Shown piece after piece: positions 1 through 7,748 of a DNA stretch of 64,000 nucleotides. The notes beneath the pieces were generated by a model. The model was given only the letters and a program-made list of their open reading frames with translations, searched no databases and was not told the origin of the DNA. Position 1 is the stretch's first letter. Each line of letters opens with the position of its first letter. The stretch spans positions 162,810 through 226,809 of the forward strand of contig JAUMZE010000003.1 in the NCBI GenBank assembly GCA_030528285.1, in the 5' to 3' direction. The DNA is from Aerococcus sp. GTDB lineage: Bacteria > Bacillota > Bacilli > Lactobacillales > Aerococcaceae. Made by a program: the position numbers and the translations under genes.

Positions 1-2359
1 GGTCCACCTTGCCACCGAGTTCAACCGTTTCGTCTTCCACTGCTGGATCGTATTTCTCAGCGTCGGTACGGTTGTCGACGACTTTGTATTCGACATTGAC
101 GTCAAATGTGCGCTCCCCAATCTTAACAGTCACCACACCTGTAACAGTTTCAGCTACCTTGGAGGTATCTGGTGCTTGTTTCCATTCGTAGGTCGCATCC
201 TTCGGCAGGTTATCCGCATTCTTGATAGCGTCCTTGGCAGCTGGGGTGCTGTTGACGTCAACGGTTTGCTTATCTTGTGGTACTGGCGCTTCCTTGATAA
301 CGGTGGTGCCTTCTTCTGGGACATCGTATCCTGGTGACACAATGCGGATCACTAATTGTTCACCTGCGACCAGTTTCGACGCATCCACATTGTCGAACGT
401 AATATCCACGTCGCCAGAAACTGCCACGCCGTCCTCCTCATTCACGTCGATCTTCTGTTCTGCGATGACGGTGCCATCCTGGGTCACTAATTGAGCAGTG
501 TGACCCTTGCCTGCGAGTTCATTCATATGTACTTTGCCGTGAACGGTGGTATCGGAGTCGTACACCTCATCGACTTCTGGTTGGCCGACGTATGGGTTGG
601 TCTTGTCATTATTCTCGTTATCATCGGTGTTACCATCACCATCGATATCTTGAAGATAGTAATAACCTGTGCCGTACGTCCCCTTAATCAATTTTTGATT
701 TGTATCTGACAGCCACGCATCGAAAATAAAATCATTACCGAATGGAGCATTACCTTCCAAATTAGCCGCTTCTTTCATCTCGGCTAGAATTTGATCTAAT
801 GGTTTGTTTAATTGAAGAACATAGCGGATAACGACTGGACGTGGGCTTCCTTGGTTAAAGTCAACTAAGTTATTAGCGAGATCATTGTCCGTAATCCAAC
901 CATAACCATAGTTTTCATGGTCTTTACGACGCTCAACGGATAAATTACCTACTTTAGAGCCGGTAGTATATCCAATATCGTAAGTTACTTTACCACCATT
1001 TACCATATGGAGTTCAATACCGTCAATGTAAGGTACTAAACGATCATCCACCTTAAAGTTAAGACGCCATGGTGTTCCTGTAGCAGTAGCGCCATAAGAA
1101 AAATTCTTTTCTTTTGTAAGCTTATGGTCTATAACAATTGCTCCGTTAGCCCCTGTATTTCCGGTATTATCAGAAGTTGCTGTATTTGGCTTCTCATAAT
1201 TAGCATTAATAGAACCATGTTTAAACTGATCTGGGTTATTATCTGATTCCTCTAATTTGTCGCGAACAGGATCGTCGCCTGTATTGAAGTAACCTGTACT
1301 TTCAATTCCTGGCACAATCTTATCGCCATCTTCATGAGAAACAAGATAGATACGATACAATAAGCGATCAGAAATCAGTTTATCCTTACCAATTTCATCT
1401 AAAATTTCACTTACTGATTTTTCAAAGGTAATCGTTCCGTTTGGTGCAGTTTGCGTATCGGTAGTTTCCGCACCAGCAAATAAGCCACTGGAAGCACGAA
1501 TGTAGTTAACCTTCCAGATATTGGTTGGGCGGCCCATCTTATCACTAATACGTACTAAGGTCCGACGACTAGAGAAAGGTCCGCTTTTAGGATCGATCTC
1601 GATATTGGTGATGTATTTCGCTAAGCGTTCATCAATCTGAAGGCGAATTTCCCAGTTTGAGGTAGCCGCTGCAATATTATGCTTCCCATAGATTTGGAAA
1701 TTAATCGTGTTTCCTTTAAGAACATCTTCACCTTTAATTTCAGCGGGATCAAACTGTAAATCAGAGAAGTTCTTATTAGATGTATATCCAGGACGTTCAA
1801 AATGAGTATTTCCAGACGCTACTTTATCACCCGTCGTTGCTTTGGATTCCGTTTTCTTGTCATCCTGCTTCTTGTCGACTTTATCTGCTTCCGCCTGATC
1901 TTTCTCGGCATTTTCCTTGTTGTCTGCGTCCGCTTTGTCTTCGGCTTTGTCGACGTCATCAGCTGAGTTTTTATCCTCAACTTCCCCTTCAGCATCTGCT
2001 TCTGGGACTTCCGTAGTGGTGTCAGCTACGTCCGCTTCTTCCTCAGCAGGTGCTTCAACTGCTTCTGGCGTTTCATCTTGAACAGGTGCAGCTGTTGCCT
2101 TGTCTTCTGGTGTGGTTGCTAGGACGGGCTGTACGACTTCTGCGCCCTCATCCTCAGCATCGTCCTTCACAACCTCTGTCGCTGGCACATCCACCGTTGC
2201 AGCATGGGCGATTGGTGTTGATTCAACACCTCCCATCAAGAAGAATCCCGAAGCAATCGCTACCGAAACCACGCCGACATTTAATCGACGTAGCGACCAC
2301 TTCGTAAAGTGTTGGCTTGCTTTTTGATCAAGCAAGCGCTTATTGTTTTTACCAACCAT
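1..2359 (-). CDS. YSIRK-type cell-wall surface protein with Rib-like repeats (3' end outside window)
   Basis: The first 786 codons of a large surface protein; the frame is open to the left edge, so the C terminus (where an LPXTG anchor would be expected) is not visible. The start ATG at 2359 follows AAGGAG eight bases upstream. The N terminus has a YSIRK-like export signal (WSLRRLNVGVVSVAIASG), then an acidic Glu/Asp/Ala-rich linker of roughly 110 residues (about residues 55-170), then adhesin-like beta domains. Near the visible end an Ig-like segment is followed by a Rib/alpha-like repeat containing VTVKIGERTFDVNVEYKVVD and the start of a second unit (YDPAVEDETVELGGKVD). The family is typically sortase-anchored and adhesive; the ligand is unknown. 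Family identity is well supported, function is inferred. Confidence 0.85.
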   Translation of the reverse strand, partial: MVGKNNKRLLDQKASQHFTKWSLRRLNVGVVSVAIASGFFLMGGVESTPIAHAATVDVPATEVVKDDAEDEGAEVVQPVLATTPEDKATAAPVQDETPEAVEAPAEEEADVADTTTEVPEADAEGEVEDKNSADDVDKAEDKADADNKENAEKDQAEADKVDKKQDDKKTESKATTGDKVASGNTHFERPGYTSNKNFSDLQFDPAEIKGEDVLKGNTINFQIYGKHNIAAATSNWEIRLQIDERLAKYITNIEIDPKSGPFSSRRTLVRISDKMGRPTNIWKVNYIRASSGLFAGAETTDTQTAPNGTITFEKSVSEILDEIGKDKLISDRLLYRIYLVSHEDGDKIVPGIESTGYFNTGDDPVRDKLEESDNNPDQFKHGSINANYEKPNTATSDNTGNTGANGAIVIDHKLTKEKNFSYGATATGTPWRLNFKVDDRLVPYIDGIELHMVNGGKVTYDIGYTTGSKVGNLSVERRKDHENYGYGWITDNDLANNLVDFNQGSPRPVVIRYVLQLNKPLDQILAEMKEAANLEGNAPFGNDFIFDAWLSDTNQKLIKGTYGTGYYYLQDIDGDGNTDDNENNDKTNPYVGQPEVDEVYDSDTTVHGKVHMNELAGKGHTAQLVTQDGTVIAEQKIDVNEEDGVAVSGDVDITFDNVDASKLVAGEQLVIRIVSPGYDVPEEGTTVIKEAPVPQDKQTVDVNSTPAAKDAIKNADNLPKDATYEWKQAPDTSKVAETVTGVVTVKIGERTFDVNVEYKVVDNRTDAEKYDPAVEDETVELGGKVD

Positions 2360-2436
2360 ATCCTTCACTCCTTAGCTTATTAATGATCCAAACATCAATA
2401 ACCCTATTTTTCTGCTAATCGATTTAGCTTGATCAC

Positions 2437-2465
2437 ATCATAGCCAATCGTGAATTAATTGTCAT
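2437..2465 (-). promoter_or_regulatory. Predicted sigma-A promoter of the surface-protein gene
   Basis: On the minus strand ATGACA (2460-2465) and TATGAT (2437-2442) are separated by 17 bases, about 75 bases upstream of the start codon. A second TATAAT-like box lies slightly upstream with no clear -35. Confidence 0.5.
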
Positions 2466-2755
2466 TATAAATAGCAATACCCGCAAAAAAAAATCACTTA
2501 AAAATAAACTTTATCTCTTATTAGTGGTTATCTGTGTACATTCTTGTTTCTAATGGCCATATTAAATTTAAATAGTACTTTATATAAGTATAAGTAATCG
2601 TTCCTCTTTCCTTGAAGGCACTATTTAACCTTTTTATTCGTAATACTATTTTTTAGTCCCTTTGAAGATTATTCACATTGGTTCTTTATAAATTCATAAA
2701 TCATCCTTTCTTTTTCTCAAGTAGACAGTCTTGTACTTTGACAATCCCTCCACGC

Positions 2756-2797
2756 AAAAAAGCGAAATCTCAAGCCTCACTGACTCAAGATTTCGCT
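2756..2797 (-). terminator. Rho-independent terminator after the GNAT gene
   Basis: A 10-bp stem (AGCGAAATCT / AGATTTCGCT) followed on the minus strand by TTTTTT. It lies 25 bases past the GNAT stop codon. Confidence 0.85.
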
Positions 2798-2821
2798 CGT
2801 TACCTCTATAGCTATCATTCT

Positions 2822-3280
2822 TTAATCCAATTTATGTTTCAAGATCCGATTCTTACGGTCGAATCGGTCCATGATTTCTCCGATTTGGGCGTACCCGCGT
2901 TTCTCATAGAGTCCTACGTGACGCGTCAAGATGTAAGTCGTGTTAAATCCCTGATTCTTAGCCGCCTGTTCGAGGTGATCGACGACTTTGAGGCTGATGC
3001 CACGTTTCCTGTAATCCGGATTGACGTAAATACTGCTGACGAACGGGGTGTAGGCTGTTTCTGCCAGCGGGTCCTGCTTGAGGAAGGCTCCGAATGCGAC
3101 GAGGGTATGATCAGACGTTTCGGTATCCGTCACATAAACAACCCGTTCCCACTCCTCCCAGTTGCTCTGTTCCATCAGTTTCTGGAGAGCGCTCCCTGCT
3201 GGCCACTCAACCGCTCCAATCTTCTTGGCAGCGGTGAACCAATCATTGTCCGTTGTTTTGAGTACTTGATATTGAATCAC
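2822..3280 (-). CDS. GNAT-family N-acetyltransferase
   Basis: A 152-residue single-domain protein with the GNAT fold pattern: central strand (SSIYVNPDYRKRGIS) carrying the acetyl-CoA pyrophosphate-binding R-x-x-G-x element, and a C-terminal YEKRGY segment. Such enzymes move an acetyl group from acetyl-CoA to an amine; the substrate cannot be told from sequence. The start is GTG at 3280, preceded by AGGAG nine bases upstream. It lies 10 bases downstream of the CoA-disulfide-reductase gene and shares its terminator, so the two are probably one transcript. Length is normal for the family. Confidence 0.85.
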   Translation of the reverse strand: MIQYQVLKTTDNDWFTAAKKIGAVEWPAGSALQKLMEQSNWEEWERVVYVTDTETSDHTLVAFGAFLKQDPLAETAYTPFVSSIYVNPDYRKRGISLKVVDHLEQAAKNQGFNTTYILTRHVGLYEKRGYAQIGEIMDRFDRKNRILKHKLD

Positions 3281-3290
3281 ACAGAATCTC

Positions 3291-4904
3291 CTATTCTTTG
3301 ATTAATTTGGCGTCAATCCCGTTCCCAGAGAGAATCCGCGCCGCATTGTACGGGGCGATTCCTTTTCTGAACGTGATGTAGACCGGTTTGTCGGTCGGAA
3401 TTTCATCGATGCGGTCGCGCAACTCCGAGAATGGGATGTTTTGGGTGGCTGCAATTGTCCCCTGCTCTGGACGGTCACTCTCTCTGATATCGAGGAAATA
3501 TCCCGTATCTAGATCCTCCTTAGTGAGTTTAGCCACTGGGACATTCTCGACACGGTTCTGGATGTGATTAATCGCCACATAGCCCACCACATTGAGGACG
3601 TCACGGGTCGCGGAATATGGTGGAGAGTATGGAAGTTCCAGCTGTGGGAGATCCCAAACCGTCAAATTTCCGCTGATGGCAACCGACAGTTCGGCAATGC
3701 GCTTGTCGACGCCTTCCTTGCCGTACGCCTGGCCACCGTAGAGTCTCCCGGTTTTTGGATCGAACAATAATTTGAAAGTGATCCGACTAGCTCCAGGATA
3801 GAAATACGCATGGTCGAATGGCGTAATCAGGACGGTATCATAGTCGGTAATCCCAGCCTGTTGGAGCATCGATTCAGTATAGCCCACAAAACTCGCGGTA
3901 TGATCGAACACCTTCGCCACGCTCGACCAGATGAAACCTGGATAGTGGAGATCCTCTCCTTCCACGATGTCTGCCAACAGGTGCCCCTGACGATTGGCAG
4001 CACTGGAAAGGACGCTGTTAATCGGACGTCCTGTAATCAGGCTCTTGGTCTGGATAATGTCCCCAATTGCGAAGATATCCGGGATATTCGTTCTAAGCTG
4101 GTCATCAACAGGTACATGGCCGTCTTCAGTGACTTCGACGCCGGCTGCTTTGAGGACTTCATTATTTGGTGTGACCCCTGTCATAAATAGCAACATATCA
4201 GTCTGGATTGTTTCGCCATTATCCAGGACGATGGTATGGCCGTGGTCTTTGATTTCGGTGACGGTGGTGTTTAATTTGAGATGTGCGCCATGTTCCGTCA
4301 TGGTGTCTGCCATCAGTTCAGCGACTTCCTCATCGTAGGGCGCCGCAACGGTTCCAGCACTATCGATCATCGTGAGGTCGATCCCTCGATGAATCAGGTT
4401 CTCCCCGACCTCAATGCCCTGGAGTCCGGCCCCGATAATGACGGCAGATTTTGGATCATTCTCCTTCATATAGTCCAGGATCTCATCTAGATGCATGGTG
4501 TTTCGCAGTTGGAGCGCGATATCCGCGTCCCGTGCCCCCGGAATATTCGGGAGTGCAGGACGAGCGCCGGTTGCGAGGATCAGGCGGTCATAGTGCTTCT
4601 TGAATGTCTCTCCCGTTGTTAGATCCTTCACCGTGAGTGTTTTCGTTTTGGGGTCAATCGCTTCGACCTCATGGCGCACTTTGACGTCGATATTGTTCTT
4701 GGCCTTCAGTTGCTCGGGAGTACGCTCGACAATACTTTGGCGATCCTCCACGAGTCCCCCGATCACGTACGGCATCGCACAAGTCGCAATCGATATTTCC
4801 TTACTGCGTTCATAGATGGTGATCTGATGTTTCTCATTCAAACGGCGGAGGCGCGTCGCAAATGACGGTCCCGCAGCAATCCCACCAATGACTACTATTT
4901 CCAC
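3291..4904 (-). CDS. cdr: CoA-disulfide reductase-like flavoprotein with C-terminal rhodanese-like domain
   Basis: A 537-residue pyridine-nucleotide disulfide oxidoreductase of the single-cysteine class. The FAD-binding start (VVIGGIAAGPSFATRL) is followed by the catalytic Cys42 in SIATCAMPYVIGG, a second nucleotide-binding motif (VIIGAGLQGIEVGENL) and the FAD motif IFAIGDIIQT. Members reduce CoA disulfide, persulfides or NADH-linked acceptors. Residues ~455-537 form a rhodanese-like domain, but where active rhodaneses have the catalytic Cys loop this one reads ITFRKGIAPYNAARIL with Phe (about residue 512), so sulfurtransfer by that domain is doubtful. The start is GTG with GGAAG upstream. 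First gene of a two-gene unit with the GNAT protein. Role in thiol redox balance is inferred. Confidence 0.88.
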   Translation of the reverse strand: MEIVVIGGIAAGPSFATRLRRLNEKHQITIYERSKEISIATCAMPYVIGGLVEDRQSIVERTPEQLKAKNNIDVKVRHEVEAIDPKTKTLTVKDLTTGETFKKHYDRLILATGARPALPNIPGARDADIALQLRNTMHLDEILDYMKENDPKSAVIIGAGLQGIEVGENLIHRGIDLTMIDSAGTVAAPYDEEVAELMADTMTEHGAHLKLNTTVTEIKDHGHTIVLDNGETIQTDMLLFMTGVTPNNEVLKAAGVEVTEDGHVPVDDQLRTNIPDIFAIGDIIQTKSLITGRPINSVLSSAANRQGHLLADIVEGEDLHYPGFIWSSVAKVFDHTASFVGYTESMLQQAGITDYDTVLITPFDHAYFYPGASRITFKLLFDPKTGRLYGGQAYGKEGVDKRIAELSVAISGNLTVWDLPQLELPYSPPYSATRDVLNVVGYVAINHIQNRVENVPVAKLTKEDLDTGYFLDIRESDRPEQGTIAATQNIPFSELRDRIDEIPTDKPVYITFRKGIAPYNAARILSGNGIDAKLIKE

Positions 4905-5214
4905 AGTGGCACTTCCTTTCTCTGTTATCGTTCACTTGTAAATAATTATAAATCATTTTTGTGAGAAACTCGAATGAACCGATTTCCATGAGCGAAATCA
5001 TGAGAGCGAGGGATCTGAGGGTAAGGGACCCTCTCATAAATAAGGTGGAGATTTAAAGGAGGCCCCCTACTAGGCACAATCGGCACTGAGTTTGTCTTTT
5101 CTTTCACATTATAGCGCTTACAGTGGTTTTAACTGCTTTTATGAGTTGCCGAACCCGCCCGATTCAAGTAAAATAGATCTGTCAATGGATAGTTGAATTT
5201 AAGGAGGAATTTGA
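4905..5214. other. 310-bp divergent intergenic region
   Basis: Carries the upstream regions of the reductase gene (minus) and gpmA (plus). A TATAAT box for the minus strand sits at 4945-4950 without a clear -35. A 7-bp inverted repeat (ATGAGAG at 4999-5005, CTCTCAT at 5031-5037) flanks a purine-rich loop. No gene was seen. Confidence 0.5.
5146..5174 (+). promoter_or_regulatory. Predicted sigma-A promoter of gpmA
   Basis: TTGCCG (5146-5151) and TAAAAT (5169-5174) with a 17-base spacer, 40 bases upstream of the start codon. A strong AAGGAGG ribosome-binding site lies at 5201-5207. Confidence 0.75.
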
Positions 5215-5889
5215 ATGAAATTAGTATTTGTTCGTCATGGACAAAGCGAATTGAACCTCGCCAACGTATTTACTGGTTGGATGGATCCAAAACTGAGTGA
5301 ACAAGGGATCGAAGAAGCGAAAAATGCCGGCCGTGCCCTCAAAGAAGCAGGCCTTGAATTCGACCAAGTACACACCTCAGTATTGACCCGTGCAATTGAA
5401 ACTGCCTTCTACGTAATGGATGAGCTCGGTGAATTGTACCTGCCAATCAACAAGAGCTGGCGTTTGAATGAACGTCACTACGGCGGACTCCAAGGTTTGA
5501 ACAAGAAAGAAACCGCTGAAAAGCATGGTGATGAACAAGTTCACATTTGGCGTCGTAGCTATGATGTTCGTCCTCCACGTGGCGAGAATGATTTCGACCG
5601 TCGTTACCAATTATTGGATACCGACCGTCTCTTACCAGGTGAATCCTTAAAAGACACCTTAGGACGTACCTTGCCATACTGGGAAGACCACATTGCCCCA
5701 GACCTCAAAGCGGGTAAGAATGTGCTCGTTGTGGCTCACGGTAACAGTTTACGTTCCCTCACCAAATACTTGGAAAAAATCTCTGATGAAGATATTCCAA
5801 ACCATGAATTGGCAACTGGGGAACCAATTGTTTACGACATTGACGAAAACCTCAACGTTGTAAGCAAAGAAGTATTAAAGAAAGCTTAG
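5215..5889 (+). CDS. gpmA: 2,3-bisphosphoglycerate-dependent phosphoglycerate mutase
   Basis: A 224-residue cytosolic glycolytic enzyme that interconverts 3- and 2-phosphoglycerate. The phosphohistidine motif LVFVRHGQSELN lies at the N terminus (His8), followed by FTGWMDPKLSEQG. The substrate-binding YGGLQGLNKKETAEKHG and the second catalytic His in VVAHGNSLRSL are also intact. The length is that of short bacterial dPGMs. It has its own promoter, a strong ribosome-binding site and a terminator, so it is monocistronic. Highly expressed by the look of these signals. Confidence 0.97.
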   Translation: MKLVFVRHGQSELNLANVFTGWMDPKLSEQGIEEAKNAGRALKEAGLEFDQVHTSVLTRAIETAFYVMDELGELYLPINKSWRLNERHYGGLQGLNKKETAEKHGDEQVHIWRRSYDVRPPRGENDFDRRYQLLDTDRLLPGESLKDTLGRTLPYWEDHIAPDLKAGKNVLVVAHGNSLRSLTKYLEKISDEDIPNHELATGEPIVYDIDENLNVVSKEVLKKA

Positions 5890-5904
5890 TTTCTTTCATT
5901 CCTG

Positions 5905-5933
5905 CCGTCATCTGTTTAGGATGGCGGTTTTTT
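5905..5933 (+). terminator. Rho-independent terminator of gpmA
   Basis: An 8-bp GC-rich stem (CCGTCATC / GATGGCGG, one G-T pair) followed by TTTTTT, 16 bases after the stop codon. Confidence 0.85.
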
Positions 5934-5937
5934 GTAC

Positions 5938-6000
5938 AAAAAAGTAAAGAGAAATAAACACCCCACAGACTTAGGTGCTTTCTCCTACGTCTATGGGGTG
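5938..6000 (-). terminator. Rho-independent terminator of the ABC exporter operon
   Basis: Inverted repeat of 12 bases with one mismatch (5959-5970 and 5989-6000), followed on the minus strand by a T-rich tail. Lies just past the stop codon at 6009. Confidence 0.65.
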
Positions 6001-6008
6001 GTCTGTTC

Positions 6009-7748
6009 TTATGCGGTTTGGGTATCGAATTGGCTGTTGTAGAGATGGTAGTAGAATCCGTGCTGATCGAGGAGTGCTCGGTGGTTCCCCTGTTCAACGA
6101 CATGTCCGTGATTCATCACGAGAATCATCTCGGCATTCTGGATGGTGGAGAGGCGGTGTGCTACTACGAAGGTTGTCCGTCCCTCCATCAATGTATCGAA
6201 CGAGCGCTGGACGATCTGCTCGGTGAGGGTATCGATCGAACTCGTCGCCTCGTCTAGAATCAACATCTCCGGATCACTTAGCATAATGCGGGTGATACAG
6301 ATTAACTGCTTCTGCCCTTGAGAGATGTTGCTGCCGTTCTCCTCGAGCATGGCGTCATAGCCGTCATCCATCTGTTCAATCAACCGATGCACGCTCGCTT
6401 TCTTCGCGGCGGCGATGGCTTCCTCCCGGGTGGCGTTGGGAGACCCATAACAGATATTTTCCAGCACCGTCCCCTTGAAAATCCAGGCATCCTGGAGCAC
6501 CATCCCGAACTGTTGGCGCAGGTTGTTCCTGGAAAGTCGTTGGGTATTGACGCCATCAATCTGGATCTCCCCGCTATCTGGCTCATAGAAACGCATCAAT
6601 AGATTAATCAGCGTCGTTTTACCGGCACCTGTTGGCCCGACGATCGCGACCGTTTCCCCCGCGTGCACCTGGACATTGAGATCCTCAATCAGTGGACGGC
6701 TCGGTTGATAGGAGAAATACAAGTCCTGAATCGTGACCTGCCCATGAACGTTCGATAGTGTGCCTTGTGCTTGGGACGGTTTTTCACTCGGCTGGGCGAG
6801 GAAATTAAACAATCGTCCCGCTGATGCCATCGCTGTCTGCATCTCGTTAATGACATTGGAGATCTCATTGAACGGTTTCATATATTGGTTCGCATAAGTG
6901 AGGAAGCTCGTAAACAATCCTACACTCAACGTTCCTGCGAGCACTGACCAGCCGCCGAAGATCCCGACCGCTGCGTAGACGATACTGTTGAGGACACGCA
7001 TGGTGGGATTGATCAACGCCCCTGCAAATTGGGAACGCACCCCACTCTCATGAACCTCCTGATTAATGGATTTGAACTGTTCCAGACTCGCTGTTTCATA
7101 GTTGAATGCTTTGACGAGATATTGGTTAGCGGCGAATTCATCCACCTGAGCCCCGAGGATTCCACGCAGCCGCATCTGTTCCTGGAAGTAATGGTACGTC
7201 CGACGTGCGATGATCCCTGACACAATGACAGAGAGTGGGGTCAGGACAATGACGAGGAGCCCGATTTTGATATTGAGCATTAACATAATCACGAGAATCC
7301 CGATAATCATCCCGATCCCAGTGAAGAAACTGAGGAAGGCCTGAAGTAGTCCATTCCCTGTGAGTTCAACGTCATTCACGGCACGACTGACAATATCTCC
7401 GTACGAGTGTCCATCGATCGCACTGAGAGGGAGGGATTGAATCTTGTGGAAGAAATCCGAGCGCAAATGTTCGGTAATCTGATAGGTGAGGCGGTTGGTG
7501 AGTTCATTCTGGATGAACTGGGTGATAGACGCCCCCACTGCGAACCCAATCAATATCGCAATCTGTGTCAACACTGCGGAGAAATCGACCTTCTGGATCC
7601 CATGAATCGCATTGACGGCCCGCCCGACTTGAATTGGAATCAAGATTTGGCACAATACCGTTAAGAATGAAAAGACCACAATGCCGATGAATAAACCTTT
7701 GTGCGGACGGATATAGGTCGCGAGCTGCTTGAATGTGCTGGTTTTCAT
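6009..7748 (-). CDS. ABC exporter half-transporter with canonical ATPase residues (heterodimer subunit B)
   Basis: A 579-residue half-transporter: six membrane segments (about residues 15-300) then an ATPase domain. Walker A is GPTGAGKTTL, Walker B MLILDEATSS with catalytic Glu, and the switch His is in FVVAHRLSTI. Its signature loop is deviant (ISQGQKQL instead of LSGGQ). The start codon overlaps the stop of the upstream exporter gene by 4 bases, so translation is coupled. The combination of a normal Walker B and weak signature here with the converse in the partner is the asymmetric pattern of heterodimeric multidrug exporters such as LmrCD, BmrCD and EfrAB. Substrates cannot be predicted. 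Confidence 0.9.
   Translation of the reverse strand: MKTSTFKQLATYIRPHKGLFIGIVVFSFLTVLCQILIPIQVGRAVNAIHGIQKVDFSAVLTQIAILIGFAVGASITQFIQNELTNRLTYQITEHLRSDFFHKIQSLPLSAIDGHSYGDIVSRAVNDVELTGNGLLQAFLSFFTGIGMIIGILVIMLMLNIKIGLLVIVLTPLSVIVSGIIARRTYHYFQEQMRLRGILGAQVDEFAANQYLVKAFNYETASLEQFKSINQEVHESGVRSQFAGALINPTMRVLNSIVYAAVGIFGGWSVLAGTLSVGLFTSFLTYANQYMKPFNEISNVINEMQTAMASAGRLFNFLAQPSEKPSQAQGTLSNVHGQVTIQDLYFSYQPSRPLIEDLNVQVHAGETVAIVGPTGAGKTTLINLLMRFYEPDSGEIQIDGVNTQRLSRNNLRQQFGMVLQDAWIFKGTVLENICYGSPNATREEAIAAAKKASVHRLIEQMDDGYDAMLEENGSNISQGQKQLICITRIMLSDPEMLILDEATSSIDTLTEQIVQRSFDTLMEGRTTFVVAHRLSTIQNAEMILVMNHGHVVEQGNHRALLDQHGFYYHLYNSQFDTQTA

Larger units (their letters stand above)
2360..2821. other. 462-bp intergenic region between surface protein and GNAT gene
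   Basis: AT-rich spacer holding the surface-protein promoter on its left side and the minus-strand terminator of the GNAT/CoA-disulfide-reductase transcript on its right side. No convincing gene was seen between them. Confidence 0.6.

Noticed and set aside
2678-3301. Long plus-strand open frame (207 codons)
   Set aside because: It is the antisense of the GNAT gene and crosses its terminator.
4999-5037. Possible riboswitch upstream of gpmA or the reductase
   Set aside because: Only a 7-bp inverted repeat with a long purine loop; no known aptamer pattern.
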